The notes beneath the pieces are model-generated. The model was not told the DNA's origin, did not search any database, and was given only the letters and a program-made list of their open reading frames with translations. 64,000 nucleotides of DNA from Sansalvadorimonas sp965221135 (GTDB lineage Bacteria; Pseudomonadota; Gammaproteobacteria; Pseudomonadales; Endozoicomonadaceae), in contig CBDCRZ010000048.1 in the NCBI GenBank assembly GCA_965221135.1, positions 35,742-99,741 of the forward strand, written 5' to 3'. This document shows positions 36,891-45,600 of the stretch, one piece after another; the first letter of the stretch is position 1, and every line of letters starts with the position of its first letter. The position numbers were made by a program, and so were the translations under genes.

Positions 36891-38288
36891 ATGGCTAAGG
36901 CGATTCACCAGCTCAGTGCCACTGAGCTTCTGGCACACTACCGCACGCGTACACTTTCTCCGGTTGAAGTCATTAATCACACTTTTGAGCGTATAGAGCA
37001 ACTCAACCCTACGATCAATGCCCTTTATTATCTGGACAAGGCCGGAGCTCTTGAGTCAGCCAGAGCCTCTGAGCAGCGTTGGTTAAAAGGCGAGCCTGTG
37101 GGGCTGCTTGACGGCATTCCTACGTCCGTCAAAGATGCTCTGCCTGCGAAAGATATGCCGATTTTCCGCGGCAGTGCCGCTTCACTCCCTGAAGGTGTGA
37201 TGGGTGATGACGACTGTGCCGCTGTAGCACGCCTGAAAGAGAGTGGGGCGGTGATCTATGGTAAGAACACCATGTGCGACTACGGTATTCTGCCTGCAGG
37301 TTACAGCTCCAAACATGGCATTACCCGTAACCCATGGAATACTGACTACAACACCGGTGGTTCCAGTTCTGGTGCAACCGCCGCTGTTGCTGCTGGTTTT
37401 GAAACCATGTCAATCGGTACTGACATTGTTGGTTCTATACGTCTGCCTGCGTCTTTCTGCGGCATCTTTGGTCATAAGCCAAGCTATGGTCGTGTCCCCT
37501 ATTACTTCCCTAATAACCCGGCACTGGTTGCCGGTCCTCTGACCCGTACTGTCGCTGATGCTGCTTTGATGATGAATGTGATCAGTCGTCCGGATGTGCG
37601 TGATTTCACCGCACTGCCTTACGATGACTGTGATTATCTCGAAGAGATTAAAACCCTGCCAACCAGGGGGCGTCTTGGCCTGATTACTGATCTTGGTCTG
37701 GGTACAAAACCGGACCCTGAGGTTGTTGCCGCTGTACGTAAGGCTGCTGATGTGTATCGTGCCGCTGGTTTTGAAGTGGTTGAGATCGAAATACCGTTTA
37801 AAGCTGGTGAAGATGCCTGCGCAGAGCGTTACTACATGGCACGCTGCTACAACGAGTTCAGTCAGTGCCCTGATCAACATAAAGCCGAAGTAATCCAGAA
37901 CTGGACTCGTCCGAATGAAAGCGCTACGGCTGATCAGTTGTTTGGCGACTGGGTTGCTCTGCAAAAACTCCGTGAGCGTACTGCGGCTTTGATGCAGGGT
38001 TTTGATTATCTGTTGTTGCCTTCAACGCCTGTGCCTGCATACAAAGCAGAGCTGCCAGCGGCCTCCATGGATGAGTTGTTCGGTCCCTGGGCTAATAACT
38101 TCCTGTTTAATTTAACGGAGCAGCCAGGTTCTTCCATCAATTGTGGTTTTACACAGATAGGTCTGCCTATCGGTTTGCAGATTGTTGGTCCACGTTTTGA
38201 TGATATTGGCGTGCTGCGTATGTCGGCTTTGTTTGAGGCTCTTCGTAAAAGTGAGTTACCAGGTGCACAAACACGTGTTCCTGTTTGA
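36891..38288 (+). CDS. Amidase signature enzyme
   Basis: A 465-residue hydrolase with the amidase-signature triad: Lys81 in TSVKDA, cis-Ser158 in NTGGSSSGATAAVAAG and nucleophile Ser182 in DIVGSIRLPA. It hydrolyses an amide or an ester; the substrate is open. AGGG lies upstream. It sits 84 bp after the flavin reductase, likely in the same transcript, so an amide or lactam intermediate in the pathway is possible. A strong terminator follows. Confidence 0.92.
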   Translation: MAKAIHQLSATELLAHYRTRTLSPVEVINHTFERIEQLNPTINALYYLDKAGALESARASEQRWLKGEPVGLLDGIPTSVKDALPAKDMPIFRGSAASLPEGVMGDDDCAAVARLKESGAVIYGKNTMCDYGILPAGYSSKHGITRNPWNTDYNTGGSSSGATAAVAAGFETMSIGTDIVGSIRLPASFCGIFGHKPSYGRVPYYFPNNPALVAGPLTRTVADAALMMNVISRPDVRDFTALPYDDCDYLEEIKTLPTRGRLGLITDLGLGTKPDPEVVAAVRKAADVYRAAGFEVVEIEIPFKAGEDACAERYYMARCYNEFSQCPDQHKAEVIQNWTRPNESATADQLFGDWVALQKLRERTAALMQGFDYLLLPSTPVPAYKAELPAASMDELFGPWANNFLFNLTEQPGSSINCGFTQIGLPIGLQIVGPRFDDIGVLRMSALFEALRKSELPGAQTRVPV

Positions 38289-38325
38289 TTGATGTTGTAA
38301 TTCGTCTGTTCTTGTTTGTATTAGG

Positions 38326-38353
38326 CCGCCTCATAATGAGGCGGTTTTTTTTT
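38326..38353 (+). terminator. Intrinsic terminator after amidase
   Basis: An 8-bp stem (38326-38333 with 38337-38344) with a tight loop runs into a T tract of nine. Confidence 0.88.
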
Positions 38354-38659
38354 TGGCTGTATTTTTATTGATCAATTTTGATTGATGTCAATGCTCATAC
38401 TCCCCGCTGGCGTTCTGCTTAATATCTGTTGATGTAAGTCATATTACTACTACGGATGGTCAGTAAACTCCCCGTTATCTCAACAAGTCTGCATTGTTCT
38501 GTATTGATTTCCTTTTCGAGGGGCGTCAAGCCGTGCGTGCGGGTTGCTTTTGTCTGCATACAGGTCAGCGCTCATGTGACCTTCATAAGTTGTTGTTTGT
38601 CGCAGGCGGAAGAAAGTCCTCTTAAACAATCCGGGAGCAGGTATGCTCCGAGGGAATTT

Positions 38660-40024
38660 ATGTTAGAACTTCTTATTGGTCTGGTGGTGACTGTAGCCGT
38701 TGGCTATTTCATTATTAAAGGGTATAACGCTGCTGGTATTCTTCTGACTGCCGGTGTCTCTCTGCTTATTATGACAGGCCTGCTTGGCTATGATGTATTG
38801 CCATCCAAGATGGCTCCTACCGGTAGTATTGTCACTGATGCTCTGGAATTCGTGAAATACATGCTCCAATACCGTGGCGGTGGCCTTGGCTTGCAGATCA
38901 TGCTGTTGTGTGGTTTTGCGGCTTATATGTCCCATATTGGTGCTAACAATGTCGTGGTTAAGCAGTTCTCCAAGCCACTGTCTTACATAAAATCACCTTA
39001 TGTGCTGCTGGTTGCCGCTTACCTTGTTGCCTGCATGATGTCTCTGGCGGTGAGTTCTGCCACCGGCCTGGGTGTGTTGCTGATGGCAACCCTGTTCCCG
39101 ATGATGACTGCGATGGGTATTTCCCGCCCTGCAGCCGTTGCTGTGTGTGCATCTCCTGCTGCCATTATCCTGTCACCAACTTCAGGTGATGTAATTGTGG
39201 CAGCAGAGAAGTCCGGTATGGCTATAGATGTGTTTGCTCTGCAAACTGTTCTGCCGGTTTCCATTTGTGCCATTATTGTTATGGCAGCAGCAGCTTACTT
39301 CTGGAACAAGTATCTGGATAAGAAAGACAATACACCTATGGAAAAGGTGGATGTGTCTGAGATTGAAGCTAATGCTCCAGCCTATTACGCACTGCTCCCT
39401 TTCATGCCTATTGCTGCCGTATTCCTGTTCAATGGTAAAACTATTCCGGGAATGCAGATTGATATCTACACCATAGTTGTTGGTTCTATCTTCATTGGTG
39501 CCATCGTTGATTTCATCAATAAGCGTTTTGATGGCAAGGCGACTTTGGACGATCTCGGTTCCTGCTATCAGGGGATGGGTGATGCATTTAAAGGCGTGGT
39601 GATGCTGTTGGTTGCGGCAGGCGTATTTGCTCAGGGACTTATGTCTATTGGTGCCATTGATAACCTGATTGGTCTTGCTTCGAGTGCTGGCGCCGGCGGT
39701 TTTGCACTGATGCTGCTGCTGACTGGTCTGACCGTTGCGGCCGCTATTGCAACAGGTTCTGGTAACGCACCTTTCTATGCTTTTGTTGAACTGGCTCCTG
39801 CGCTGGCATCAACCATGGGTGTGAACCCTGCGTTCCTGATTATTCCTATGCTGCAGGCTTCTAATCTTGGTCGTACAATCTCTCCCGTATCCGGCGTTAT
39901 TGTTGCTACCTCGGGCATGGGTCAAATCAGTCCGTTTGAAGTTGTAAAGCGGACTTCTGTACCTGTGCTGCTCGGTCTGGTGACTGTGATTGTTGGTACT
40001 GTTTTTCTGGTACCTATGACCTGA
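38660..40024 (+). CDS. DcuC-family C4-dicarboxylate transporter
   Basis: A 454-residue inner-membrane protein of the DcuC family, which exchanges or takes up C4-dicarboxylates such as succinate and fumarate. About 12 hydrophobic segments are present; ASPAAIILSPTSGDVIVAA is the family motif in the middle and LIIPMLQASNLGRTISPVSGV closes the second half. I start at ATG 38660, which has GAGGG at ideal spacing; upstream in-frame codons to 38456 have no site and include residues unlike a transporter. It is followed by a terminator and is probably monocistronic. Its link to the surrounding catabolic genes is by position only. Confidence 0.9.
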   Translation: MLELLIGLVVTVAVGYFIIKGYNAAGILLTAGVSLLIMTGLLGYDVLPSKMAPTGSIVTDALEFVKYMLQYRGGGLGLQIMLLCGFAAYMSHIGANNVVVKQFSKPLSYIKSPYVLLVAAYLVACMMSLAVSSATGLGVLLMATLFPMMTAMGISRPAAVAVCASPAAIILSPTSGDVIVAAEKSGMAIDVFALQTVLPVSICAIIVMAAAAYFWNKYLDKKDNTPMEKVDVSEIEANAPAYYALLPFMPIAAVFLFNGKTIPGMQIDIYTIVVGSIFIGAIVDFINKRFDGKATLDDLGSCYQGMGDAFKGVVMLLVAAGVFAQGLMSIGAIDNLIGLASSAGAGGFALMLLLTGLTVAAAIATGSGNAPFYAFVELAPALASTMGVNPAFLIIPMLQASNLGRTISPVSGVIVATSGMGQISPFEVVKRTSVPVLLGLVTVIVGTVFLVPMT

Positions 40025-40066
40025 TGTCGTTGCTGCGTCTGTTGTTATCGGGCGTAACATTCTAAC

Positions 40067-40094
40067 AAAAGACCGCCGTTTGGCGGTCTTTTTG
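40067..40094 (+). terminator. Intrinsic terminator after DcuC-like gene
   Basis: An 11-bp stem (40067-40077 with 40082-40092, loop GTTT) followed by T residues. It may also serve the convergent DUF1244 gene. Confidence 0.88.
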
Positions 40095-40124
40095 TATCAG
40101 TTGTACATTGTCTGGCTTCTGGGT

Positions 40125-40430
40125 TTAGCCTTTGGCATTCTTTCTGGCTTCAAACGCCGCCATTTGCTCCGCGGTGGCAGGCAGTTGATGGTTCTTCTTC
40201 CATTCGGAGTAGGGCATGCCGTAGATGCGTTCACGAGCCTGATCATCCGTGATATCAAATCCCTGCTCATCAGCAGCGGCCTTGTACCATTTTCCCAGAC
40301 AGTTACGGCAGAAGTCTGCGAGAATCATTAAATCGATATTCTGTACATCTTTGTTGTTATCAAGATGTTTGAGCAGTCGTCTGAAGACGGCGGCATCCAG
40401 TTGATCATTCGGTGTGTGTTGCTCTGACAT
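40125..40430 (-). CDS. DUF1244 protein
   Basis: A 101-residue small cytoplasmic protein with the FCRNCLGKWYKAAADEQG motif and GMPYSEWKKNHQ, the hallmark of the DUF1244 family found in many alpha- and gammaproteobacteria. The family is of unknown function. It is on the minus strand, convergent with the DcuC-like gene. Confidence 0.92.
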   Translation of the reverse strand: MSEQHTPNDQLDAAVFRRLLKHLDNNKDVQNIDLMILADFCRNCLGKWYKAAADEQGFDITDDQARERIYGMPYSEWKKNHQLPATAEQMAAFEARKNAKG

Positions 40431-40579
40431 AACGATAAGCCTGTTTTTGATATCTGTTTTTTAAGTGCAATGGTTACACAGGTTAAATGGCAGGTGTACA
40501 TATATAGTGGCCAAGGTTAGCCTTAAACGGTTTGACGAATACAGTTAATAAAATAATAACGAATAGCTAGGGATGTTTT

Positions 40580-41026
40580 ATGTCGATTGCTACGCTTCTC
40601 GATGCTGACAGTATTTCTTTGTTGCAGACCATTATTGTGATGGCAGGTCTTCATCTGGTGATGATGATCTGGATGGGGGCTGCTCGTTTACCGGCCATGC
40701 GGGCTGCAAAAATTCATCCCCAGAAAGCTGCGCATACATCTGACATGGTAAGAAGTCTGCCCGGCCGGGCTCGGCAGGTGGGTGATAACTACAACCATCT
40801 CTTTGAAGCGCCCACCATCTTCTACGCACTTGTGATTACCATTGTTCTGCTGGGTCATGTTGATGCTGTGCATCTGGTCTGTGCCTGGAGTTATGTGGGT
40901 TTGCGTATTCTGCACAGCCTGGTGCAGGCGACAATTAATGTTGTGATGATTCGTTTTCCCTTGTTTGTGCTGTCGTGGGTTGTTATGGGTGTGATGATTG
41001 TTCGCGAATTGATGGCTTTGGTGTAA
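40580..41026 (+). CDS. MAPEG-family membrane protein
   Basis: A 148-residue protein with four hydrophobic helices and the MAPEG pattern (R..G.A.NY.HL.E.P..FYA, here around residues 55-80: RARQVGDNYNHLFEAPTIFYA, then WSYVGLRILHSLVQ). MAPEG proteins are membrane-associated glutathione or eicosanoid metabolism relatives; in bacteria their role is mostly unknown. It stands alone and is followed by a symmetric terminator. Confidence 0.87.
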   Translation: MSIATLLDADSISLLQTIIVMAGLHLVMMIWMGAARLPAMRAAKIHPQKAAHTSDMVRSLPGRARQVGDNYNHLFEAPTIFYALVITIVLLGHVDAVHLVCAWSYVGLRILHSLVQATINVVMIRFPLFVLSWVVMGVMIVRELMALV

Positions 41027-41039
41027 TATTTTCGGCAAT

Positions 41040-41076
41040 AAGAGCATTTAGATCCTTGATCTAAATGCTCTTATTT
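41040..41076. terminator. Bidirectional hairpin terminator
   Basis: A perfect 15-bp stem (41040-41054 with 41058-41072, 3-nt loop) lies between the MAPEG gene and the convergent thioesterase gene. The T runs are short. Confidence 0.75.
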
Positions 41077-41102
41077 AACGACATGGGATGCCGTAAGGTT
41101 GT

Positions 41103-41549
41103 TCACTTCACGTAGGGTGACAGGCTGGATCGCACACTGTCGGGTACAGGTGCTGAGGTGTTTGTCTCCCGGTCGACATACACGTAGGTGAAGGTGGCCG
41201 TGGCGGCAGCTTCGGTTTCACCCTGTTTGAACATGGCTACGCCATACTCCAGGCTGCTCCGTCCCATCCGGTTGATGCGCAGGCCTATCTCGATATCGTC
41301 AGGGTAGGCCAGTGATTTGATGTAGTTGCACTGGGAGTGCACGACATAGGCAACGACCCGGTCTTCCTGAACATCAAGTTTGCATACCTCCCGCAGGAAA
41401 TCGCCAACAGTGCAGTCAAAGTAGGCGTAGTAGACCGCATTATTCAGATGGCCGTAATGGTCGTTATCATCCCAGCGGGTAGGGCGGGAGATAAAATACT
41501 TATAGTGGTCGCGAATCTTCGCTTCACTTCGCTCTTCCGGTGTATTCAT
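41103..41549 (-). CDS. Hotdog acyl-CoA thioesterase, copy 2
   Basis: A 148-residue 4HBT/YbgC-type thioesterase. The active-site segment is SRPTRWDDNDHYGHLNNAVYYAYFD, with Asp and the GHLNN turn, typical of thioesterases acting on acyl-CoA. The frame can be opened one codon earlier at a TTG, but ATG 41549 is preferred. It is a close paralogue of the next gene (41688), suggesting a tandem duplication; the 136-bp gap between the two contains a terminator, so it may have its own promoter. Confidence 0.88.
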   Translation of the reverse strand: MNTPEERSEAKIRDHYKYFISRPTRWDDNDHYGHLNNAVYYAYFDCTVGDFLREVCKLDVQEDRVVAYVVHSQCNYIKSLAYPDDIEIGLRINRMGRSSLEYGVAMFKQGETEAAATATFTYVYVDRETNTSAPVPDSVRSSLSPYVK

Positions 41550-41600
41550 CAATAAGGTTCTCTGGTCTTCTTGTTCTTTTTATTCTGAAAGTATTCAAAA

Positions 41601-41644
41601 TAAAAATGCCGCCTCCCTGGTTGTCATCGCTGGGGAGGCGGCAT
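41601..41644 (-). terminator. Intrinsic terminator between the two thioesterases
   Basis: Read on the minus strand, a perfect 12-bp stem (41633-41644 with 41606-41617) is followed by T residues (41602-41606). It closes the DUF35-thiolase-thioesterase unit. Confidence 0.85.
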
Positions 41645-41687
41645 CATTATATTCCGTTTTAACATGCTGGGCTTACAGCTGTCGTAC

Positions 41688-42173
41688 TTACAATTGATAG
41701 CCCAGCATGTTTTTGCGGATGTCGTCAGGTACGGGAACAGGTCGTCCTGTCTCGCGATTGACGAATACATGGGTAAAGGTGCCATGGGCGGCAGCCTGCT
41801 CATCACCCTGTCGGAACATGGCGAGGCCATATTGGACACTGGTGCGACCTATGCGGTTTATTCTGAGCGCCATCTCAATCTTGTCCGGGTAACAGACAGA
41901 GGTTCGATAGTTGCACTGAGAGTGAGCCACATAAGCTGCAACGGGCGAATGCATAAAGGTGCCGTCGGTTAACTTCGTAAAGTAATCACAAAGCGTACTG
42001 TCGAAGTAAAAATAATACACAGCATTATTCATATGACCGTAATGGTCATTGTCATCCCACCGGGTGGGGCGAGTGACAAAGAACCGGTAGTTTTGCCGGA
42101 TATGGCTGTCCCGAACATGGTTGTCCGGGTCAACTGTACTGTCTATTTCAACCTTTAGTGCAGGCTCGCCCAT
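41688..42173 (-). CDS. Hotdog acyl-CoA thioesterase, copy 1
   Basis: A 161-residue thioesterase. Its core VTRPTRWDDNDHYGHMNN is nearly the same as in the gene at 41103, and so is the end of the second half. The N-terminal 35 residues differ and are charged (VEIDSTVDPDNHVRDSHI). It lies 2 bp after the thiolase stop, so the two are one transcript. It would release an acid from a CoA thioester made in the pathway, or salvage CoA. Confidence 0.88.
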   Translation of the reverse strand: MGEPALKVEIDSTVDPDNHVRDSHIRQNYRFFVTRPTRWDDNDHYGHMNNAVYYFYFDSTLCDYFTKLTDGTFMHSPVAAYVAHSQCNYRTSVCYPDKIEMALRINRIGRTSVQYGLAMFRQGDEQAAAHGTFTHVFVNRETGRPVPVPDDIRKNMLGYQL

Positions 42174-42175
42174 AG

Positions 42176-43324
42176 TTACAGCGTTTCCTCGGTGCCAAAT
42201 ACTGTGGTGAACTGGTGAGACAGGGTGCCACCGTTACCGTGGGCAATAGCCAGGTTGGCACCGTCAATCTGACGTTCGCCAAGGCCGCCGCGAAGCTGGC
42301 GTACAGCTTCGATCATGCAGAAGGTGCCGTACATGCCAGGGTGAACGCAGGACAGGCCGCCACCGTTGGTGTTTACCGGCAGTTCGCCACCAGGTGCAAT
42401 ACGACCACCGGAAACAAAGTCACCACCTTCGCCTTTCTCACAGAAGCCCAGGTCTTCCATAAACAGTATGGTGTTGATGGTGAAGGCATCGTACAGCTGT
42501 ACGACGTCGATATCCTTAGCGGTTATGCCAGCCATTTTGTAAGCGTTGGCACTACTTTCAGTGGCAGCAGTGACGGTCAGGTCAGGCATCTGGCTGACTT
42601 CACGGTGCCAGTGAGCACCGGCCGCACCCAGCAGGTAAGCAGGCTTCTGCTTCAGGTCGCGGGCACGTTCTGCGCTGGTCAGGATCAGTGCGCCGGCACC
42701 GTCGCTCAGCAGGCAGCAGTCGTACATGCTCAGTGGATCAACGATAACCGGAGCTTCCAGTACTTCCTCAATGGAGAGGTCGTCCTGCATAGTCGCTTCA
42801 GGGTTCAGCTGCGCCCACTTGCGTGCGGATACAGCGACTTCAGCCAGCTGGCGTCGTGTTGTTCCATAATCATGCATATGGCGACCAGCAGCCATGGCGT
42901 AACCGCCCATAGGAACCAGGTAGTCATAAGGCTGTTCGAAGAATGGCGTCTCAACCAAACCGTTCAGGTCACGGCTGCTACGGGCATTACTTCCGTAGGC
43001 CACCAGAACGGTGTTGCAGATGCCGCTGTTAATCGCCATGGCAGCCTGCTGGATGTGGGACATAAAAGAGGAGCCGCCGACCATGTCGGAGCTGGACCAC
43101 TTGGGACGAATGCCCAGGTATTCCGCAACGGACAGGGAAGGGAAGAAGTGGTAGAAGGTACCGGCACAGATACCGTCGATATCCTTCAGCTGCAGACCTG
43201 CATCGTCCAGTGCAACCTTAACGGCGCCGGACATGAGTTCCAGTGGGTTCAGGCCTGGGGTTTTACCCATACCAAAACAGCCAACACCGGCCACGGCAGT
43301 TTTGCCACGAATAGAATGAGTCAT
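42176..43324 (-). CDS. SCP-x/Ltp2-type thiolase-fold protein lacking the nucleophile Cys
   Basis: A 382-residue thiolase-fold protein, of the group usually labelled acetyl-CoA acetyltransferase or lipid-transfer-protein thiolase. Where normal thiolases have their nucleophilic Cys it has SSSDMVGGSSFMSH (about residues 77-90), with no Cys. The second-half His is kept in SCVHPGMYGTF (about 325-335). Cys-less thiolases paired with a DUF35 protein act as retro-aldolases in steroid side-chain degradation (Ltp2 with the DUF35 part of ChsH2), so an aldolase reaction is more likely than thiolysis. It is encoded 18 bp after the DUF35 gene and 2 bp before the thioesterase. GGAG precedes the ATG. Confidence 0.85.
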   Translation of the reverse strand: MTHSIRGKTAVAGVGCFGMGKTPGLNPLELMSGAVKVALDDAGLQLKDIDGICAGTFYHFFPSLSVAEYLGIRPKWSSSDMVGGSSFMSHIQQAAMAINSGICNTVLVAYGSNARSSRDLNGLVETPFFEQPYDYLVPMGGYAMAAGRHMHDYGTTRRQLAEVAVSARKWAQLNPEATMQDDLSIEEVLEAPVIVDPLSMYDCCLLSDGAGALILTSAERARDLKQKPAYLLGAAGAHWHREVSQMPDLTVTAATESSANAYKMAGITAKDIDVVQLYDAFTINTILFMEDLGFCEKGEGGDFVSGGRIAPGGELPVNTNGGGLSCVHPGMYGTFCMIEAVRQLRGGLGERQIDGANLAIAHGNGGTLSHQFTTVFGTEETL

Positions 43325-43342
43325 GGTGTATTCTCCGGTTGT

Positions 43343-43762
43343 TTAGCTGTTAGCGGGATAGAAGACAACGATAGGCTGTTCGCTGTCTTTGTATTTACCA
43401 AAGGCAGGTACTTCAACCCTGGCTTTTACTGCAATGCCAATCTTGACGTCGTCAGGATCACAACCTTCTACACGACTCATCATACGAGGGCCTTCGGCCA
43501 GGTCGATGAGGGCGAGGTTGTAGTTACCACCGCGCTTTTCAGGGCGACGGACAACGGTGGTTGCATAGACAGTGCCTTCGCCGCTGGCTTCTACCCACTC
43601 CAGATCCGTGTCGCCAGTTTCGGGCTCCATGGTGCGGGGGTAAAAGATGTAATTGCCAGAATTGCGGGCCCGCTGAATCATAAAGCGGCCTTCGCGCAGC
43701 AGTTCCATAAATTTGGCTTCAGGTCCGGACACAAAACCTTCTCCGGCTGGCTTATCACTCAT
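43343..43762 (-). CDS. DUF35 OB-fold protein without zinc-ribbon cysteines
   Basis: A 139-residue partner of the thiolase-fold protein. DUF35 proteins have an N-terminal rubredoxin-like zinc ribbon (four Cys) and an OB-fold that binds acyl-CoA. Here the OB part is clear (ASGEGTVYATTVVRRPEK then YNLALIDLAEGPRMMSRVEG), but the ribbon positions are occupied by other residues: my hand alignment gives Gln30, Arg33, Glu46 and Thr49 around GNYIFYPRT. Only one Cys remains in the protein. Loss of the ribbon suggests a partner-binding role without zinc. GGAG precedes the ATG. First gene of the unit. Confidence 0.85.
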   Translation of the reverse strand: MSDKPAGEGFVSGPEAKFMELLREGRFMIQRARNSGNYIFYPRTMEPETGDTDLEWVEASGEGTVYATTVVRRPEKRGGNYNLALIDLAEGPRMMSRVEGCDPDDVKIGIAVKARVEVPAFGKYKDSEQPIVVFYPANS

Positions 43763-44369
43763 GGCGGTCTCCCTCCATACTCATACCAGGCTGAGAATCA
43801 GTTGGTCGGCATGGATTCTTATTCGATAAATGGCTTTTTCTGTTTAATAACAGTAGCGAGTGAGCATTCGCGGAAATTAGAATCGAGATTTGCAGGGGGG
43901 TCAACCAATGTGGCCTGTTCATTCCCTTTTTCTACCCGTCAAAACCTTTAGCTGACCTTATTAGACAGTCTTGTCAGCGGGGGGGGTTATCACATCGCAG
44001 TTGATGGATTCCCAGCTGGATTCCCTGTGCGTTTTCGCACATTTTCAAGAAGTCAGTGTGGTCATGTCGGTCTTGTTTGTACTGCTTGCAGACCCAGGGG
44101 AACCTGCGTGTGATGCGTCAACGGGTAAACAACTTCGTGACTGGATGAGAGGGGTTCAGGTTCCTGCTCTTAGAGAGTTTGATGAGTATCTTACCGAATA
44201 ACTGGTGGAGTATTGGTACTCTTCCATTTCTATCTGTTCTGCAATCTCTGCAGGACACTTGGGAAGCAGGGATGATTACCGAGTGAACGTTTAAGTAAAT
44301 TCGCATACACTGTAAAACCTTAGGCCTGTACAGGCTCAAGTCTATGAATAATGACAGGTTTTTTTGTGT
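43763..44369. other. Divergent intergenic region of 607 bp
   Basis: Between the DUF35 unit (leftward) and the TetR gene (rightward). At 44281-44292 the bases AGTGAACGTT match the first half of the operator found at 35503 and 51130, then diverge, so a degenerate operator could sit 80 bp before the TetR gene. A plus-strand 76-codon frame at 43971-44201 has no family resemblance and is probably chance. Nothing else was recognised. Confidence 0.5.
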
Positions 44370-45424
44370 ATGAGTTCAGATGATCTGACCAAGTTGCTGG
44401 GTATTCGTTTTGAACGGGATGGTGAAGGGCGCTTTATTGCCTGGAGTAACCTGCCTGCTCAAATAAGTGGTGAAACTGCTCACCCGGCACGCTGGCAGAT
44501 GATCGCTATTGCCCATGCCTGTGCGCAGTACGGAGCCGAGAAACTCTCGCAACCGGGTAAGACAACGCAGATGGGCGCCAGTAGCAGCCGCTTTTTTAGT
44601 GATGGCAAAGGCACCAGGTTAATGGCTGTGGCTGAAGTCCTGTACCGGGATGCACAGAAGAGTTCATGGAGAACCAGCCTCTATCGTCTGGGGGATAAAG
44701 AGCGACAAACCGCTGATAAACTTGTGGCAGAATTTAACAGTGACTTTGTTGAAATTGATCTGCCTGTGGATTCAGTTCAGTTGGCTAAGGCGCCTAAAGT
44801 CGTATCAGAGAAAGCCAGTCTGACACCTTTTGCAGAAACCCAGACAGAAACTGTGGCCGACCGTCGTCGTCAGCAGATTTTTGTAGGTGCCTGTGAGGTG
44901 ATTGCCCGTAAAGGCTTTGCAGCCGCTTCGATGAGGGAAATCGCCAAAGCAGCAAGCATCACCATTCCTACGATGTATAAGTACATCGAAACCAAGAAGA
45001 CATCCTGTTTATGATTACCCAGGTATGTATGGAGGAGATTTTTAATTACTTCCAGCATGGCCTGCAGAGCTCCGACGATGCCCTCACCAAAATGGCCAGC
45101 GCCATTGATACCTACGTCAGTTATGTTTCTAAAAACCGCAAATATATAAACCTGGTATATCGGGAAACCCGTTCACTGAACTCTGAGAACCGCAGCCGAA
45201 TTTTTAATATTGAACGTGAGTTTATGGGGTTGTGGGAGCAGATTATCCAGCAGGGTATTGATGAGGGTGTCTTCAAAAAAGAAGATACTTATCTTGCGGC
45301 CAATATGATCTATTTCTTCTGTAATGTCTGGGCGCTGCGACACTGGACCCTGGAAGGTTATAGTGAAGACCAGATTCGGGAACGACTGGCGGCATTTATA
45401 CTCCCCGGTTTGCTGGTAAAATAA
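44370..45424 (+). pseudogene. TetR-family regulator with extra N-terminal domain, frameshifted
   Basis: About 351 codons when the frame is restored. The first about 130 residues look like a hotdog-type domain (ETAHPARWQMIAIAHACAQ, then strands SSSRFFSDGKGTRLMAVAEVLYRD and WRTSLYRL). The TetR DNA-binding domain follows at about residue 165-212: RQQIFVGACEVIARKGF, AASMREIAKAASITIPTMYKYI. Normally the domain is N-terminal. One base is missing near 44994-45001 (reading should be ETKKDILFMITQ), so the first frame stops at 45014 and the helical ligand domain continues in a second frame from 45011 to 45424 (RKYINLVYRETRS). The shift may be a real mutation or a sequencing error. If intact, it is the best candidate for the operator at 35503 and 51130. 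Confidence 0.8.
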
Positions 45425-45600
45425 TGCTGTTAAGGCGCTATAGGTAAAGCGTCGTCGTTACCTCCACTGCTTTGCTATGCTTTCCCCTGCATCATTGTGT
45501 TTCAGTGGCTGCTGTACGAGCGAGTGCGTGAGCAGCATCTGAAAGTGGCTCGGTGCCTTGGGGTTGGGCAGAAACGGGTGTATTCCTGAAGGGGGGGCGA

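Noticed and set aside
42215..43951. 578-codon open frame on the plus strand
   Set aside because: It lies opposite the thiolase and DUF35 genes, which have clear motifs and ribosome sites.
43971..44201. 76-codon plus-strand frame before the TetR gene
   Set aside because: Composition is not convincing and no homology is recognised.
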